Source: Mycobacterium sp. AZCC_0083 (GTDB lineage: Bacteria; Actinomycetota; Actinomycetes; Mycobacteriales; Mycobacteriaceae). From it: a stretch of 64,000 nucleotides of DNA. Position 1 is the stretch's first letter; every line of letters begins with the position of its first letter. The position numbers and the translations under genes were made by a program. A model generated the notes under the pieces. That model saw nothing but the letters and a program-made list of their open reading frames with translations. It did not search any database and was not told where the DNA came from. The stretch covers positions 33,705 through 97,704 of the forward strand of contig NZ_JACHGP010000027.1 in NCBI RefSeq assembly GCF_014202335.1, written 5' to 3'. Of this stretch, positions 25,093 through 34,809 are shown piece after piece.

Positions 25093-27966
25093 GTGACTGA
25101 TCGGGACGGCGTCTCCGAAATTTCCCGTCGCTTCGCTCGCCTTGACGACGCTTCGGACACCCCGCAGTTCCGCTATACCGCGGACCTGGCCGGGGAGATC
25201 GAGCGCGCCTGGCAGGAGACGTGGGCACAGTCGGGCACGTTCAACGTGCCCAATCCGGTCGGGTCCCTGGCTCCCACCGACGGCAGCACGGTGCCTGCGG
25301 ACAAGATGTTCGTGCAGGACATGTTCCCTTATCCGTCGGGCGAAGGCCTGCACGTCGGGCACCCGCTCGGCTACATCGCCACCGACGTCTACGCCAGGTA
25401 CTTCCGCATGACCGGGCGCAATGTCTTGCACGCCTTGGGTTTCGACGCGTTTGGTCTGCCCGCCGAGCAGTATGCGGTGCAGACGGGCACGCATCCCCGC
25501 GAGCGCACCGAGGCCAACATCGTGAACTTCCGCCGTCAGTTGGGCCGCCTCGGCCTCGCGCATGACGCGCGCCGCAGCTTCGCCACCACAGACGTCGACT
25601 TCTACAAGTGGACGCAGTGGATCTTCCTGCAGATCTACAACGCGTGGTTCGACAAGGAGGCCGACAAGGCACGCCCGATCGCCGAACTGATCGCGGAGTT
25701 CGAGTCGGGCGCGCGCACACCCGAGGACGGACCTGCATGGTCGGAGCTCACTGCAGGCGAGCGCGCCGACGTGATTGACTCCTACCGGCTGGTCTATCGG
25801 GCCGACTCGATGGTGAACTGGTGCCCAGGCCTTGGCACGGTGCTGGCCAACGAGGAAGTGACGTCGGACGGCCGCAGCGATCGCGGCAACTTCCCGGTGT
25901 TCCGGAAGCGGTTGCGGCAGTGGATGATGCGCATCACCGCCTACTCGGACCGACTGCTCGACGACCTGGACGTGCTGGACTGGCCGGACAAGGTCAAGTC
26001 GATGCAGCGCAACTGGATCGGCCGGTCCACGGGAGCCGAAGTCCAGTTCGCCACGAACGCAGGCGACATCGAGGTCTTCACCACGCGGCCGGACACCCTG
26101 TTCGGCGCCACCTACATGGTGTTGGCGCCCGAGCATCCACTGGTCGAAGAGCTCACCGCCGCGGCATGGCCCGACGGCGTCGACCCGCGGTGGACCTACG
26201 GTGCGGCGACCCCTGCCGAGGCAGTGGCGTCCTACCGGTCGTCGATCGCGGCGAAGTCCGATCTGGAGCGCCAGGAGAACAAGTCCAAGACCGGCGTGTT
26301 CGTTGGCGCCTACGCGATCAATCCGGTGAACGGTCAACGCATTCCGGTGTTCATCGCCGACTACGTACTGATCGGTTACGGCACCGGTGCGATCATGGCG
26401 GTGCCCGGCGGCGATCAGCGGGACTGGGACTTCGCCACCGAGTTCGGGCTCCCGATCGTCGAGGTGACCAGCGGCGGCGACGTGTCGCAGGCGGCCTACA
26501 CCGGTGACGGCGTCCTGGTGAACTCAGGAGATCTCGACGGGCTGAGCATCGCGTCGGCCAAGGAGGCGATCGTCGCGAGGCTGGAGGCCGACGGCCGCGG
26601 TCGCGCCCGTGTCGAGTACAAGCTTCGGGACTGGCTGTTCGCCAGGCAGCGCTACTGGGGCGAGCCGTTCCCGATCGTCTACGACGACGAAGGTCGCGCG
26701 CATGCGTTGCCGGAGTCGATGCTGGCCGTGGAGCTTCCGGACGTCGCGGACTACTCGCCTGCGCAGTTCGACCCCGACGACGCGGACAGCGAGCCGTCGC
26801 CGCCGCTGGGCAAGGCGACCGAGTGGGTGCACGTCGACCTCGACCTCGGCGATGGCCTGAAGTCCTACACCCGCGACACCAACGTGATGCCGCAGTGGGC
26901 GGGCAGCTCGTGGTACGAGCTGCGCTACGCCGACCCGCACAACTCGCAAGAGTTCTGCGCCAAGGAGAACGAGGCGTACTGGATGGGTCCGCGGCCCGCC
27001 GAGCACGGTGCGCACGATCCCGGTGGCGTCGACTTGTACGTGGGTGGCGTCGAGCACGCGGTGCTGCACCTGCTCTATTCGCGGTTCTGGCACAAGGTGC
27101 TCTACGACCTCGGACACGTCAGCTCCCGCGAGCCGTACCGGCGGCTGGTCAACCAGGGCTACATCCAGGCGTTCGCGTACACCGATGCGCGGGGCTCCTA
27201 CGTGCCCGCCGCGGAAGTCGTTGAGCGCGACGGCAAGTTCTTCTACCAGGACTCCGAGGTATCGCAAGAGTTCGGCAAGATCGGCAAGAGCCTGAAGAAC
27301 TCGGTGTCGCCCGACGAGATCTGCGAGGAGTACGGCGCCGACACCCTGCGCGTCTACGAGATGTCGATGGGCCCGCTGGAGGCATCGCGACCGTGGGCCA
27401 CCAAGGACGTCGTCGGCGCTTACCGCTTCCTGCAACGGGTCTGGCGCGCAGTGGTCGACGAAAGCACGGGCACCGAACGGGTGGCCAACCACGAGGCGGT
27501 CACCGAGGAGACGCTGCGGCAGCTGCACAAGACCATCGCAGGCGTCGCGGAAGACTATGCGGCACTGCGTAACAACACCGCCGCCGCGAAGCTGATCGAG
27601 TACACCAACCACCTGACCAAGGAAGGCGTCAGCGCTCGGGCGGCCGTCGAGCCACTGGTGTTGATGGTCGCGCCGCTGGCGCCCCACCTCGCCGAGGAGC
27701 TGTGGCGCCGCCTTGGCCACGACACGTCGCTGGCGCACGGGCCGTTCCCGCAGGCCGATCCGGCCTACCTGGTGGAGGACACCGTCGAGTACCCCGTCCA
27801 GGTCAACGGCAAGGTGCGCGGGCGCATCACCGTCGCGGCCGACGCAGACGCCGACGCGCTCGAGGCCGCTGCGATGTCCGATGAGAAGGTCGCCGCCTTC
27901 CTTGACGGTGCCACCCCTAAGAAGGTCATCGTGGTGGCAGGCAAGCTCGTCAACATCGTCGCCTGA
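25093..27966 (+). CDS. leuS: Leucyl-tRNA synthetase
   Basis: Class I synthetase charging tRNA-Leu. GTG at 25093 gives 957 residues, close to the mycobacterial norm; the open frame to 25012 overlaps the mtc28 promoter region. Signature PYPSGEGLHVGH (residues 79-90, HIGH motif), zinc/editing domain with TTRPDTLFGATYMVLAPEH, and the KMSKS variant KIGKS before the anticodon-binding domain. The first 20 codons contain an exact copy of the GCGAGCGAAGCGACGGG repeat (25124-25140, reverse), encoding SRRFAR; the N-terminal extension is variable among mycobacteria. Confidence 0.97.
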   Translation: MTDRDGVSEISRRFARLDDASDTPQFRYTADLAGEIERAWQETWAQSGTFNVPNPVGSLAPTDGSTVPADKMFVQDMFPYPSGEGLHVGHPLGYIATDVYARYFRMTGRNVLHALGFDAFGLPAEQYAVQTGTHPRERTEANIVNFRRQLGRLGLAHDARRSFATTDVDFYKWTQWIFLQIYNAWFDKEADKARPIAELIAEFESGARTPEDGPAWSELTAGERADVIDSYRLVYRADSMVNWCPGLGTVLANEEVTSDGRSDRGNFPVFRKRLRQWMMRITAYSDRLLDDLDVLDWPDKVKSMQRNWIGRSTGAEVQFATNAGDIEVFTTRPDTLFGATYMVLAPEHPLVEELTAAAWPDGVDPRWTYGAATPAEAVASYRSSIAAKSDLERQENKSKTGVFVGAYAINPVNGQRIPVFIADYVLIGYGTGAIMAVPGGDQRDWDFATEFGLPIVEVTSGGDVSQAAYTGDGVLVNSGDLDGLSIASAKEAIVARLEADGRGRARVEYKLRDWLFARQRYWGEPFPIVYDDEGRAHALPESMLAVELPDVADYSPAQFDPDDADSEPSPPLGKATEWVHVDLDLGDGLKSYTRDTNVMPQWAGSSWYELRYADPHNSQEFCAKENEAYWMGPRPAEHGAHDPGGVDLYVGGVEHAVLHLLYSRFWHKVLYDLGHVSSREPYRRLVNQGYIQAFAYTDARGSYVPAAEVVERDGKFFYQDSEVSQEFGKIGKSLKNSVSPDEICEEYGADTLRVYEMSMGPLEASRPWATKDVVGAYRFLQRVWRAVVDESTGTERVANHEAVTEETLRQLHKTIAGVAEDYAALRNNTAAAKLIEYTNHLTKEGVSARAAVEPLVLMVAPLAPHLAEELWRRLGHDTSLAHGPFPQADPAYLVEDTVEYPVQVNGKVRGRITVAADADADALEAAAMSDEKVAAFLDGATPKKVIVVAGKLVNIVA

Positions 27967-27970
27967 GCCA

Positions 27971-28636
27971 CTAGCGCGGGCGGATGACGACTTCGTACAC
28001 GTGCCCATCGTGCGGGGTCGATACCACCTGTGACACCACCGCGGCCACCGTCTCGGGTTGCAGGAAGTGCTCCGGAACGTACTCGCGCCCCTCGTAGGCG
28101 ACGAGGTCGCGCTGCATGTCGGTGGCGATTCGGCCAGGGTGCACGGAGGTGACGCGCAGGTCGGGCTCGTCGGCGCGCAGCGAGTCGGCGAACCCCCGCA
28201 ACGCGAACTTGCTCGCGGTGTAGGACGCCAGACCAGGCGAGGCGTTCTGTCCCGCACCGGAGTTGATGAAGATCACATGCCCGCGCGCGCTGCGCAGCGC
28301 GGGTAGCAATGCCAGCGTGAGCGCGACGGCTCCGACCACGTTGACCTCGAACGTGGCGCGCCATTCTTCTACGGTCGACTCGGCGACGCGTCCCGGGTAG
28401 GACACCCCCGCGTTGTGGATCAGCACGTCGAGCTCGGTAAGCACTTCGGCGCCCGCCTCGATGGAGTCGGGATCGGTGAGGTCCAACGGCCAGGTGGGGG
28501 CGCCGAGCCGCTCGGCGAGCGCGTCGAGGCGGTCCGACGGGCGGCCCGCGAGCAGCAGCGTATGGGTCGGCGCCAGTGCGTCGGCGATGGCTGCGCCAAG
28601 CCCGCCACCGGCTCCTGTGATCATCGCGGTCGGCAC
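27971..28636 (-). CDS. Short-chain dehydrogenase/reductase
   Basis: 221 residues, classical SDR: cofactor loop TGAGGGLGAAIA, NAG motif (LIHNAGVSYPG), catalytic Ser in INSGAGQNASPG and YTASK (Tyr-x-x-x-Lys). The ADRPSDRL region with Arg after the second strand suggests NADP(H). Substrate unknown. GTG start at 28636. It ends 4 bases after leuS, convergent. Not in the M. tuberculosis leuS neighbourhood. Confidence 0.85.
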   Translation of the reverse strand: MPTAMITGAGGGLGAAIADALAPTHTLLLAGRPSDRLDALAERLGAPTWPLDLTDPDSIEAGAEVLTELDVLIHNAGVSYPGRVAESTVEEWRATFEVNVVGAVALTLALLPALRSARGHVIFINSGAGQNASPGLASYTASKFALRGFADSLRADEPDLRVTSVHPGRIATDMQRDLVAYEGREYVPEHFLQPETVAAVVSQVVSTPHDGHVYEVVIRPR

Positions 28637-28690
28637 GTCGTCACACTACCGACCTGCATACTTCGCCTCGAGGTCGCATCATTGAAGGCG

Positions 28691-30031
28691 ATGCCCCCCG
28701 ATCCCAGCTTCGCGCCCACTCAACTGGCGGCCCGTGCCGCCTATCTGCTGCGCGGCAACGACCTCGGCGTGATGACCACCGCCGCGCCCCTGTTGTACCC
28801 CCACATGTGGAGCTGGGACGCGGCGTTCGTGTCGATCGGCCTTGCACCCCTGAGCGTGGAACGGGCGGTCGTCGAGCTGGACACGCTGCTGTCCGCGCAG
28901 TGGCGCAACGGGATGATCCCGCACATCGTCTTCGCCAACGGGGTCGACGGCTACTTCCCTGGACCTGCCCGCTGGGCGACCTCGGCGCTAGCAGTCAACG
29001 CGCCGCGAATCCGGCACACGTCGGGCATCACCCAGCCGCCCGTCCACGCCATCGCGGTCCAGCGCATCCTCGACCACGCCCGTACGCGGGGTCGCTCCAC
29101 GCGTGCCGTCGCGGAGTCGTTCCTCGACCGTCGCTGGGCCGATCTGGTGCGGTGGCACCGCTGGCTGGCCACCGCACGCGACCCCGAGTCCCGCGGCCGG
29201 GTCACGCTGTACCACGGCTGGGAATCCGGCATGGACAACTCGCCGCGGTGGGACAGCTCCTACGCCAACGTGATTCCCGGCAACGTGCCCGAGTACCAAC
29301 GCGAGGACAACGCGATCGTCACCGACGCCAGCCAGCGTCCATCCGACGTCGAATATGACAGGTACCTGTGGCTGCTCGAGGAGATGAAGTCGGTCCGCTA
29401 CGACGACGAGCTGTTGCCGAAGGTGATGAGCTTCGCCGTCGAGGACGTGTTCGTCTCGGCCATCCTGTCGGTGGCCTGCACGGTGCTTGCCGAGATCGGC
29501 GAGGACTACAAGCGGCCCAACGCCGACGTCCGCGACCTCTACTCCTGGGCCGAACGCTTCCGCACGGGAGTCGTCGACTCCTCCGACCAGAGAACCGGCG
29601 CTGCAAGGGATTACGACGTCAGAGCAGAACGATGGATACCGACGGAAACGGTCGCGCAATTCGCCCCGCTGCTGTGCGGCGGCCTGCCGCACGACAAGGA
29701 ACGGGCCCTGCTGAAGCTGCTCGACGGTCCGCGGTTCTGCGGGCATCCGGATCTGAAGTACACGCTGATCCCGACGACCTCACCGGTGTCGCGGGACTTC
29801 CGTGCCCGCGAGTACTGGCGCGGGCCGATCTGGCCGGTGACGACGTGGCTGTTCTCGTGGTGCTTCGCCCGACGCGGGTGGTCGGAGCGGTCGCTGATGC
29901 TGCGGCGCGAGGGGCTGCGCCAAGCCAGCGACGGCACATTCGCCGAGTACTACGAACCGTTCACGGGTGAACCGCTTGGCAGCATGCAGCAGTCGTGGAC
30001 CGCGGCCGCAGTGCTGGATTGGCTTGGCTAA
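28691..30031 (+). CDS. ggh: Glucosylglycerate hydrolase (GH63)
   Basis: 446 residues, exactly the length known for the M. hassiacum enzyme. Hydrolyses glucosylglycerate, a solute that accumulates in mycobacteria under nitrogen limitation, to glucose and glycerate. The (alpha/alpha)6 barrel sequence is strongly conserved, with the catalytic acid Asp182 (YHGWESGMDNSPRWD) and Glu419 (EYYEPFTGEP) at the same numbers as in the characterised enzyme. ATG at 28691; the open frame upstream overlaps the SDR gene and is not coding. A TTG at 28682 is an alternative start. Divergent from the SDR. Known only from rapid growers, so it supports the host assignment. Confidence 0.92.
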   Translation: MPPDPSFAPTQLAARAAYLLRGNDLGVMTTAAPLLYPHMWSWDAAFVSIGLAPLSVERAVVELDTLLSAQWRNGMIPHIVFANGVDGYFPGPARWATSALAVNAPRIRHTSGITQPPVHAIAVQRILDHARTRGRSTRAVAESFLDRRWADLVRWHRWLATARDPESRGRVTLYHGWESGMDNSPRWDSSYANVIPGNVPEYQREDNAIVTDASQRPSDVEYDRYLWLLEEMKSVRYDDELLPKVMSFAVEDVFVSAILSVACTVLAEIGEDYKRPNADVRDLYSWAERFRTGVVDSSDQRTGAARDYDVRAERWIPTETVAQFAPLLCGGLPHDKERALLKLLDGPRFCGHPDLKYTLIPTTSPVSRDFRAREYWRGPIWPVTTWLFSWCFARRGWSERSLMLRREGLRQASDGTFAEYYEPFTGEPLGSMQQSWTAAAVLDWLG

Positions 30032-30080
30032 ACCCCGAGTCGCTGCGCTCCTGCCCGCCGGATGCTAAACCCGGCTGGAA

Positions 30081-30548
30081 CTAGTCGTCGCTCGCCTGTT
30101 CGGCCAGCCGCGCCAGCGGCAAGAGCGCATTCGTCAGCGCCGTGCGCTCGTCGTCGCTGAGCTTGCTGAGCATGCGGGCCAGCTTCGCCCGGCGCGTGGC
30201 GATGGCCTCGCGGTGCTGAACCAGTCCGCGGGGGGTGACGTCGACCAGAACCGCGCGCAGGTCGGATGGATCCCTGGAGCGCTTGACCAGTCCGAGCTTC
30301 TCCAGCCGGCGGATGGCGACGGTGGTGGTGGGGGTACGCACGCGTTCGTGTGCGGCGAGTTCGGTCATCCGGATCGGCCCCTTGTCGAGCAGGGTCAACA
30401 GGATGGACAGCTGGGCCAACGTCAGGTCGGCCGTGCCTTCGGCAGTCGCCCGGCTGGTGTCACCGCGGCGCAGCACAGAGAACACCTTGGAGAGCACCTG
30501 CTGCAGCTCTCCGGCCAGCTCGGTGACCTGCGGTTCGGTTTCTACCAT
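30081..30548 (-). CDS. MarR-family transcriptional regulator, Rv0042c-like
   Basis: 155 residues with the winged helix-turn-helix IRMTELAAHERVRTPTTTVAIRRLEKLGLVKRSRDPSDLRAVLVDVTPRG. ATG start. Counterpart of Rv0042c downstream of leuS. Converges with the ggh gene across 49 bases. Target and ligand unknown. Confidence 0.88.
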   Translation of the reverse strand: MVETEPQVTELAGELQQVLSKVFSVLRRGDTSRATAEGTADLTLAQLSILLTLLDKGPIRMTELAAHERVRTPTTTVAIRRLEKLGLVKRSRDPSDLRAVLVDVTPRGLVQHREAIATRRAKLARMLSKLSDDERTALTNALLPLARLAEQASDD

Positions 30549-30670
30549 AATTCGCTAGTCTAACCGTTCTTGCCTGCCAGATCGCCGACATGTGGCGATT
30601 TCGTTTGAACTGGGCGTGATCCGCACGTGACCGGGCACGCCAGGAGGTTGCTCGTCTTACGCGGGGACGT

Positions 30671-31426
30671 CTAAAGCACCTGGGAAAGGAACTGTCGGAG
30701 CCGGTCGGTCTCGGCGCCTTCGAAGATCTGTTCGGGCGGTCCCGATTCGACGACAACGCCGTGGTCCATGAACACCACCGAGTCGGCGGCCGACTGCGCG
30801 AAGCCCATCTCGTGCGTGACGACCACCATCGTCATCCCGTCCGACCCGAGGTCGGCCATCAATGCCAGGATGCCCTTCACCAGTTCGGGATCCAGTGCCG
30901 AAGTCGCCTCGTCGAAGAACATCACCTGGGGGGCCATCGCGAGGGCGCGCGCGATCGCGACGCGCTGTTGCTGTCCACCCGACAGCGTGGCAGGACGTGC
31001 ATCGGCCTTGTGCCGCAGCCCGACTCGCTCCAATTGCGCCAAGCCGAGATCGCGAGCGGCGTCGGGTCCGAGGCGTTTGAGCCTGCGCGGGGCCAGCGTG
31101 ACGTTGTCGAGAACCGTGCGGTGCGGGAACAGGTTGAACTGCTGAAACACCATGCCGATGCGTTGGCGCAACTGGTCGGGGTCGTCCTTGAGCACCGAGC
31201 GACCGTCGAGCAGGATGTCGCCCTTGTCGGGTTCGTAGAGCCGGTTGAGCGTGCGCAACAACGTCGACTTGCCCGAGCCGGAGGGGCCGATCACCGCGGT
31301 GGTGGTCCCGGCGGGCACCTCGACGTCCACGCCACGCAGCACCGCATTGGTTCCAAAGGACAGGTGAATACCGTTGGCCGCCAGCGAGACCGGCTCGAAC
31401 GCGGTAGTGGGGGTCGCGGTGCTCAC
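30671..31426 (-). CDS. Polar amino acid ABC transporter ATP-binding protein (GlnQ-type)
   Basis: 251 residues, complete ABC ATPase: Walker A GPSGSGKST, Q-loop QQFNLFPH, signature LSGGQQQR, Walker B VMFFDEATSALD, switch His in VVTHE. Belongs to the polar amino acid group. GTG start overlaps the stop of the fused binding-protein/permease gene (GTGA), so the two are translationally coupled and make one transporter. Confidence 0.93.
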   Translation of the reverse strand: MSTATPTTAFEPVSLAANGIHLSFGTNAVLRGVDVEVPAGTTTAVIGPSGSGKSTLLRTLNRLYEPDKGDILLDGRSVLKDDPDQLRQRIGMVFQQFNLFPHRTVLDNVTLAPRRLKRLGPDAARDLGLAQLERVGLRHKADARPATLSGGQQQRVAIARALAMAPQVMFFDEATSALDPELVKGILALMADLGSDGMTMVVVTHEMGFAQSAADSVVFMDHGVVVESGPPEQIFEGAETDRLRQFLSQVL

Positions 31427-33207
31427 ACCATCTCCTGGATCGACGAGGGACTGGCCGGGCTCGCGGGATCATCGGTGTCCGTCGCTGGCCGGCCGCTGCG
31501 CAGGCGGTTGTCGATGAAGTTGACCAGGTGGGTCAGCGGGACCGTCAGCAAGAGGTAGAACAGCCCGGCGGCGACCAGCGGGGACAGATTACCGGTCTGC
31601 GCGTTGAGGTCTCGGCCGACTTGGAACAGCTCACGCTGGCTGGCGATCAGACCCAGGAAGTACACCAGCGAGGATGCCTTCAGCAGCGAGATGAACTGAT
31701 TCACCAATGCGGGCAGCACCCGTCGCACGCCCTGCGGCACGACCACCAACTGCATCGACGCCGAGTAGCTGAAGCCCAACGCGCGCGATGCCTCCATCTG
31801 CCCGGCCTCCACGCTTTGAATGCCGGACCGGAAGATCTCGCCGATGTATGCGCCCGCCATCAGCCCAAGCGCGGCGATGCCGAGCGGGTAGGGATTGTTG
31901 CCGGTCAGCGACCCGACGACCGGTCCGATGCCAAGGCCGATCAGCAGGATGATGACCACTTCGGGCAGGCCGCGGAAGATGTCGGTGTACACCCGCGCCG
32001 GCCAGCGCAGCCACCGCGACCGGGAGATGCCCGCGATGGCCAGGCCCATGCCGAGGATCAGCCCGATGACGCTGGCACTAACGGTCAGGATCAGCGTGTT
32101 GGGGAGCCCGGTCACCAGCAGGTCGGGGATGGCCTGCTTGTAGAGGTCCCAATCCAAGAACGAGTCCTTGAGTTGGGACAGAGTGGATTTCGGCGCGGAC
32201 GTGTTGGCATCGGCTGGGGCGCGGCTGGCGGCGATCGCGGCGAAGTCGGGAAGTTGCGGCGGCGGCGCGGCCTTCGAGCCGGGCTTCCACCCCGGCGGCA
32301 GCGCGCGGGGCACCCAGTCGGAGTACAGCTTCGACCAGGTGCCGTCGGCGATCACCGCGTCGAGCCCGGAGTTGAGCGCGTCGATGAGCGGCTTGTTCTC
32401 CTTGGCCACTGCGTATGCGACGAAATTGTCCAAGCTGAAGGTGTTTTCGACGATCTGGACCGGGTCGCCGGGCTGAACGGTGCCCTGCGCCTGCTGCGAC
32501 GGCGCCACCCACGCGTCGATCTGGCGGCTCTTCAGGCTGGCGTACACGGTGTTGTAGTCGGGGAACTTCACCGGGTCCAGGCCAAGCGTGTCGATGAGGT
32601 AGGCCTCCTGCACGGTGCCCTGCACGACCCCGATGCGCTGGCCCCTGGCGAGCTTGTCGAAGCCGGAGATGGGCGAGCCGGTCGGCACTACGAGGGAGAA
32701 GTAGCCGAAGTCGTAGCCGTTGGTGAACCCGACGGTCTTGCGTCGCGCATCGGTGGTGGTGATCGACGACGAACCGACGTCGAATCGGCCCGACGCCGTC
32801 TGGGCCAGCAGCCCCGAGAACTCGGTGCCGACGAAGTTGACCTGAAGCCCGAGCTTGGCGGCGATGGCCCGGAGCAGCTCGTTGTCGAAACCGGTGAACT
32901 GGCCTTGGGAATTGATGCAGATGCTGGGCGGCGCGTCGGACAGCGTGCCGACGGTGAGCACGTCGGGTGTGCCCAACCGCAGTGCGGCAGCGTCGATGCC
33001 GCCGAGGGGCAGGACGGTCGGGGTCGTGTACTTGTCTTCGCCTGGCCCCTTGGCTGCGGCGGCCAAGTTGGTGGGTAGCGCGCTGGCGCTTTGCACGCCG
33101 GGCGGCGCGCACTGGTCGACGTCGGCATTCGCGGGCGCGGCGAATCCCATGCCGAACACCGCGAGGGCGACGACAACGACGACCATCGTCTTGCGTAACC
33201 GAAACAT
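31423..33207 (-). CDS. Fused solute-binding protein and permease of a polar amino acid ABC transporter
   Basis: 594 residues. Signal peptide (MVVVVVALAVFGMGFAAPANA), an SBP_bac_3 periplasmic-type binding domain (about 75-320, with GTLSDAPPSICINSQGQFTGFDNELLRAIA), then a linker and a six-helix-type permease domain (about 355-575) containing the EAA-type loop SGIQSVEAGQMEASRALGFSYSASMQ. Binding protein and permease in one chain is an uncommon but known arrangement in Gram-positive bacteria. Operon with the ATPase gene. Substrate probably an amino acid; which one cannot be read. Confidence 0.9.
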   Translation of the reverse strand: MFRLRKTMVVVVVALAVFGMGFAAPANADVDQCAPPGVQSASALPTNLAAAAKGPGEDKYTTPTVLPLGGIDAAALRLGTPDVLTVGTLSDAPPSICINSQGQFTGFDNELLRAIAAKLGLQVNFVGTEFSGLLAQTASGRFDVGSSSITTTDARRKTVGFTNGYDFGYFSLVVPTGSPISGFDKLARGQRIGVVQGTVQEAYLIDTLGLDPVKFPDYNTVYASLKSRQIDAWVAPSQQAQGTVQPGDPVQIVENTFSLDNFVAYAVAKENKPLIDALNSGLDAVIADGTWSKLYSDWVPRALPPGWKPGSKAAPPPQLPDFAAIAASRAPADANTSAPKSTLSQLKDSFLDWDLYKQAIPDLLVTGLPNTLILTVSASVIGLILGMGLAIAGISRSRWLRWPARVYTDIFRGLPEVVIILLIGLGIGPVVGSLTGNNPYPLGIAALGLMAGAYIGEIFRSGIQSVEAGQMEASRALGFSYSASMQLVVVPQGVRRVLPALVNQFISLLKASSLVYFLGLIASQRELFQVGRDLNAQTGNLSPLVAAGLFYLLLTVPLTHLVNFIDNRLRSGRPATDTDDPASPASPSSIQEMV

Positions 33208-33255
33208 CCTGGCAACCTAGCGTCCGGTGCGGCGCTATCGGCGGCTTGTGCTCAT

Positions 33256-33945
33256 TCAGAACGCAACCGTGGTCTCGTGCGGGACCGAGACTGGCGGCGC
33301 TAGGACGCGCCGCCGGATCAGTTCGGCCAGCATGATCCGGCCCATCAATTCGGCCCGGTCGACGCAAGCGGCACGCGCCGCGCCGGGATCCCCTTCTGCG
33401 ATTGCCGCGGTCTCGGCCACGAAGTACGCCAGCAGTTCGACGTGGCTGCCGAAGTACACCGGCCAGAAGGACGGCGGCATGAGCGTCAGAGAGGCCCGAA
33501 TCGCGGCCCGCAGTCGCGGCCCGGCGTACTCGTCGTTGACCGTCTTTCGGTAGCGCCACGCGGCGTCGCTGAACGCGCGCGACCCCGTGCCCGCGCGCAT
33601 CGCGTCCACCAGCGTTCGAAGGGCGTCGAGCACCTTCGGGTCGCGCACGGTCGCGGCGCGCGCCGATGCGATGCCGTTCAGCATCCCGTAGAGCTCGTGA
33701 TGTTCGCGGACCACGCCTTCGTCGAAGCGCTCGACGTAGGCACCGCGGTGGTACCGCGTCGAGAGCACCCCGTCGTGTTCGAGCTGAACCACCGCCTCCT
33801 GGATGGGCACCCGGCTCAGGCCAAGGTGCGCGGCGATCTCGTTGCGGTCCAACCGATCTCCGGAGCGCAGCTTTCCCGTCAGGACCAGGTTCACCACGTG
33901 GGAGACGACCAGGTCCTTCTCTTTGACGCCGTACTTCTTGGGCAT
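33256..33945 (-). CDS. GntR-family (FadR/FCD) transcriptional regulator, Rv0043c-like
   Basis: 229 residues. N-terminal winged helix: LTGKLRSGDRLDRNEIAAHLGLSRVPIQEAVVQLEHDGVLSTRYHRGAYVERF. The C-terminal all-helical ligand domain has FCD-like histidine/aspartate positions (DAAWRYRKTVNDEY, GSHVELLAYF). ATG start. Lies between the ABC transporter operon and the luciferase-like enzyme, in the same order as Rv0043c-Rv0044c. Confidence 0.87.
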   Translation of the reverse strand: MPKKYGVKEKDLVVSHVVNLVLTGKLRSGDRLDRNEIAAHLGLSRVPIQEAVVQLEHDGVLSTRYHRGAYVERFDEGVVREHHELYGMLNGIASARAATVRDPKVLDALRTLVDAMRAGTGSRAFSDAAWRYRKTVNDEYAGPRLRAAIRASLTLMPPSFWPVYFGSHVELLAYFVAETAAIAEGDPGAARAACVDRAELMGRIMLAELIRRRVLAPPVSVPHETTVAF

Positions 33946-34001
33946 GGCGCGGTCAGTTTCTCACGTGGACGGACCAATCGGAGGTGTTCGGCGGGTTCGG
34001 G

Positions 34002-34790
34002 TCACGCGCGGGCGTCGCGCCACCGGCACAACGCTTCGACACCGGTCAGATCGTAGTCGGGGCCGTTGACGCCGACGGTCAGCAGGCTGACGCCGAGGCC
34101 GGTCATCACCTCGGCCTGCGCGAGCAGCGCGTCGATGCCGTCGCCCTCCACGCCCGCAGAGTGCGCGATCGTGGCGGGGTCGCGGCCCACCGCCGCGCAA
34201 TGCTGGGCCAGCACCTCCGCCTTGTGCGGGTAGGTCTCTTGGTCGACGAAGTAGTGCCACACGTCGCCGTGCTCGGCGACCTGGCGCAGCGTCTTCTTCT
34301 CGCCACCACCGCCCAACAGGATCGGGATGTCGCGGATCGGCGCGGGATTCAGCTTGGCCAACCGTGACTTGATCCGCGGCAGCGCCTCGGCGAGGTCGTC
34401 GAGCCTGCTGCCCGCAGTGCCGAAGTCGTAGCCGTACTCCTCGTAGTCCTTGTCCTTCCATCCCGAGCCGATGCCAAGGATCAGCCGGCCGTCGGAGATG
34501 TTGTCGACGGTGCGCGCCATGTCGGCGAGCAGTTCGGGGTTGCGGTACGAGTTGCAGGTCACCAGCGCGCCGAACTGGATGCGCGACGTCTGTTCGGCCC
34601 AGGCGCCGAGCATGGTCCAACACTCGTAGTGTGCGCCGTCGGGATCGCCGTACAGCGGAAAGAAGTGATCCCAGTTGAAGGCGACGTCGACGCCCATGTC
34701 CTCGCAGCGGCGGACCGCGTCGCGAATGTGGCCGTAGTTGGGTGAGTGCTGGGGCTGCAGCTGTACGCCGATGCGCGTGGGGAAGGTCAC
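34002..34790 (-). CDS. LLM-class (probably F420-dependent) oxidoreductase, Rv0044c-like
   Basis: 262 residues from GTG 34790 (AAGAG upstream). The luciferase-like TIM barrel motif RIQFGALVTCNSYRNPELLADMARTVDNISDGRLILGIGSGW is diagnostic of F420-dependent mycobacterial members. The open frame to 34919 overlaps phoX and is not used. Substrate unknown. Corresponds to Rv0044c in conserved order. Confidence 0.86.
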   Translation of the reverse strand: MTFPTRIGVQLQPQHSPNYGHIRDAVRRCEDMGVDVAFNWDHFFPLYGDPDGAHYECWTMLGAWAEQTSRIQFGALVTCNSYRNPELLADMARTVDNISDGRLILGIGSGWKDKDYEEYGYDFGTAGSRLDDLAEALPRIKSRLAKLNPAPIRDIPILLGGGGEKKTLRQVAEHGDVWHYFVDQETYPHKAEVLAQHCAAVGRDPATIAHSAGVEGDGIDALLAQAEVMTGLGVSLLTVGVNGPDYDLTGVEALCRWRDARA

Positions 34791-34809
34791 GCTCTTAACG
34801 TACGTGCGC

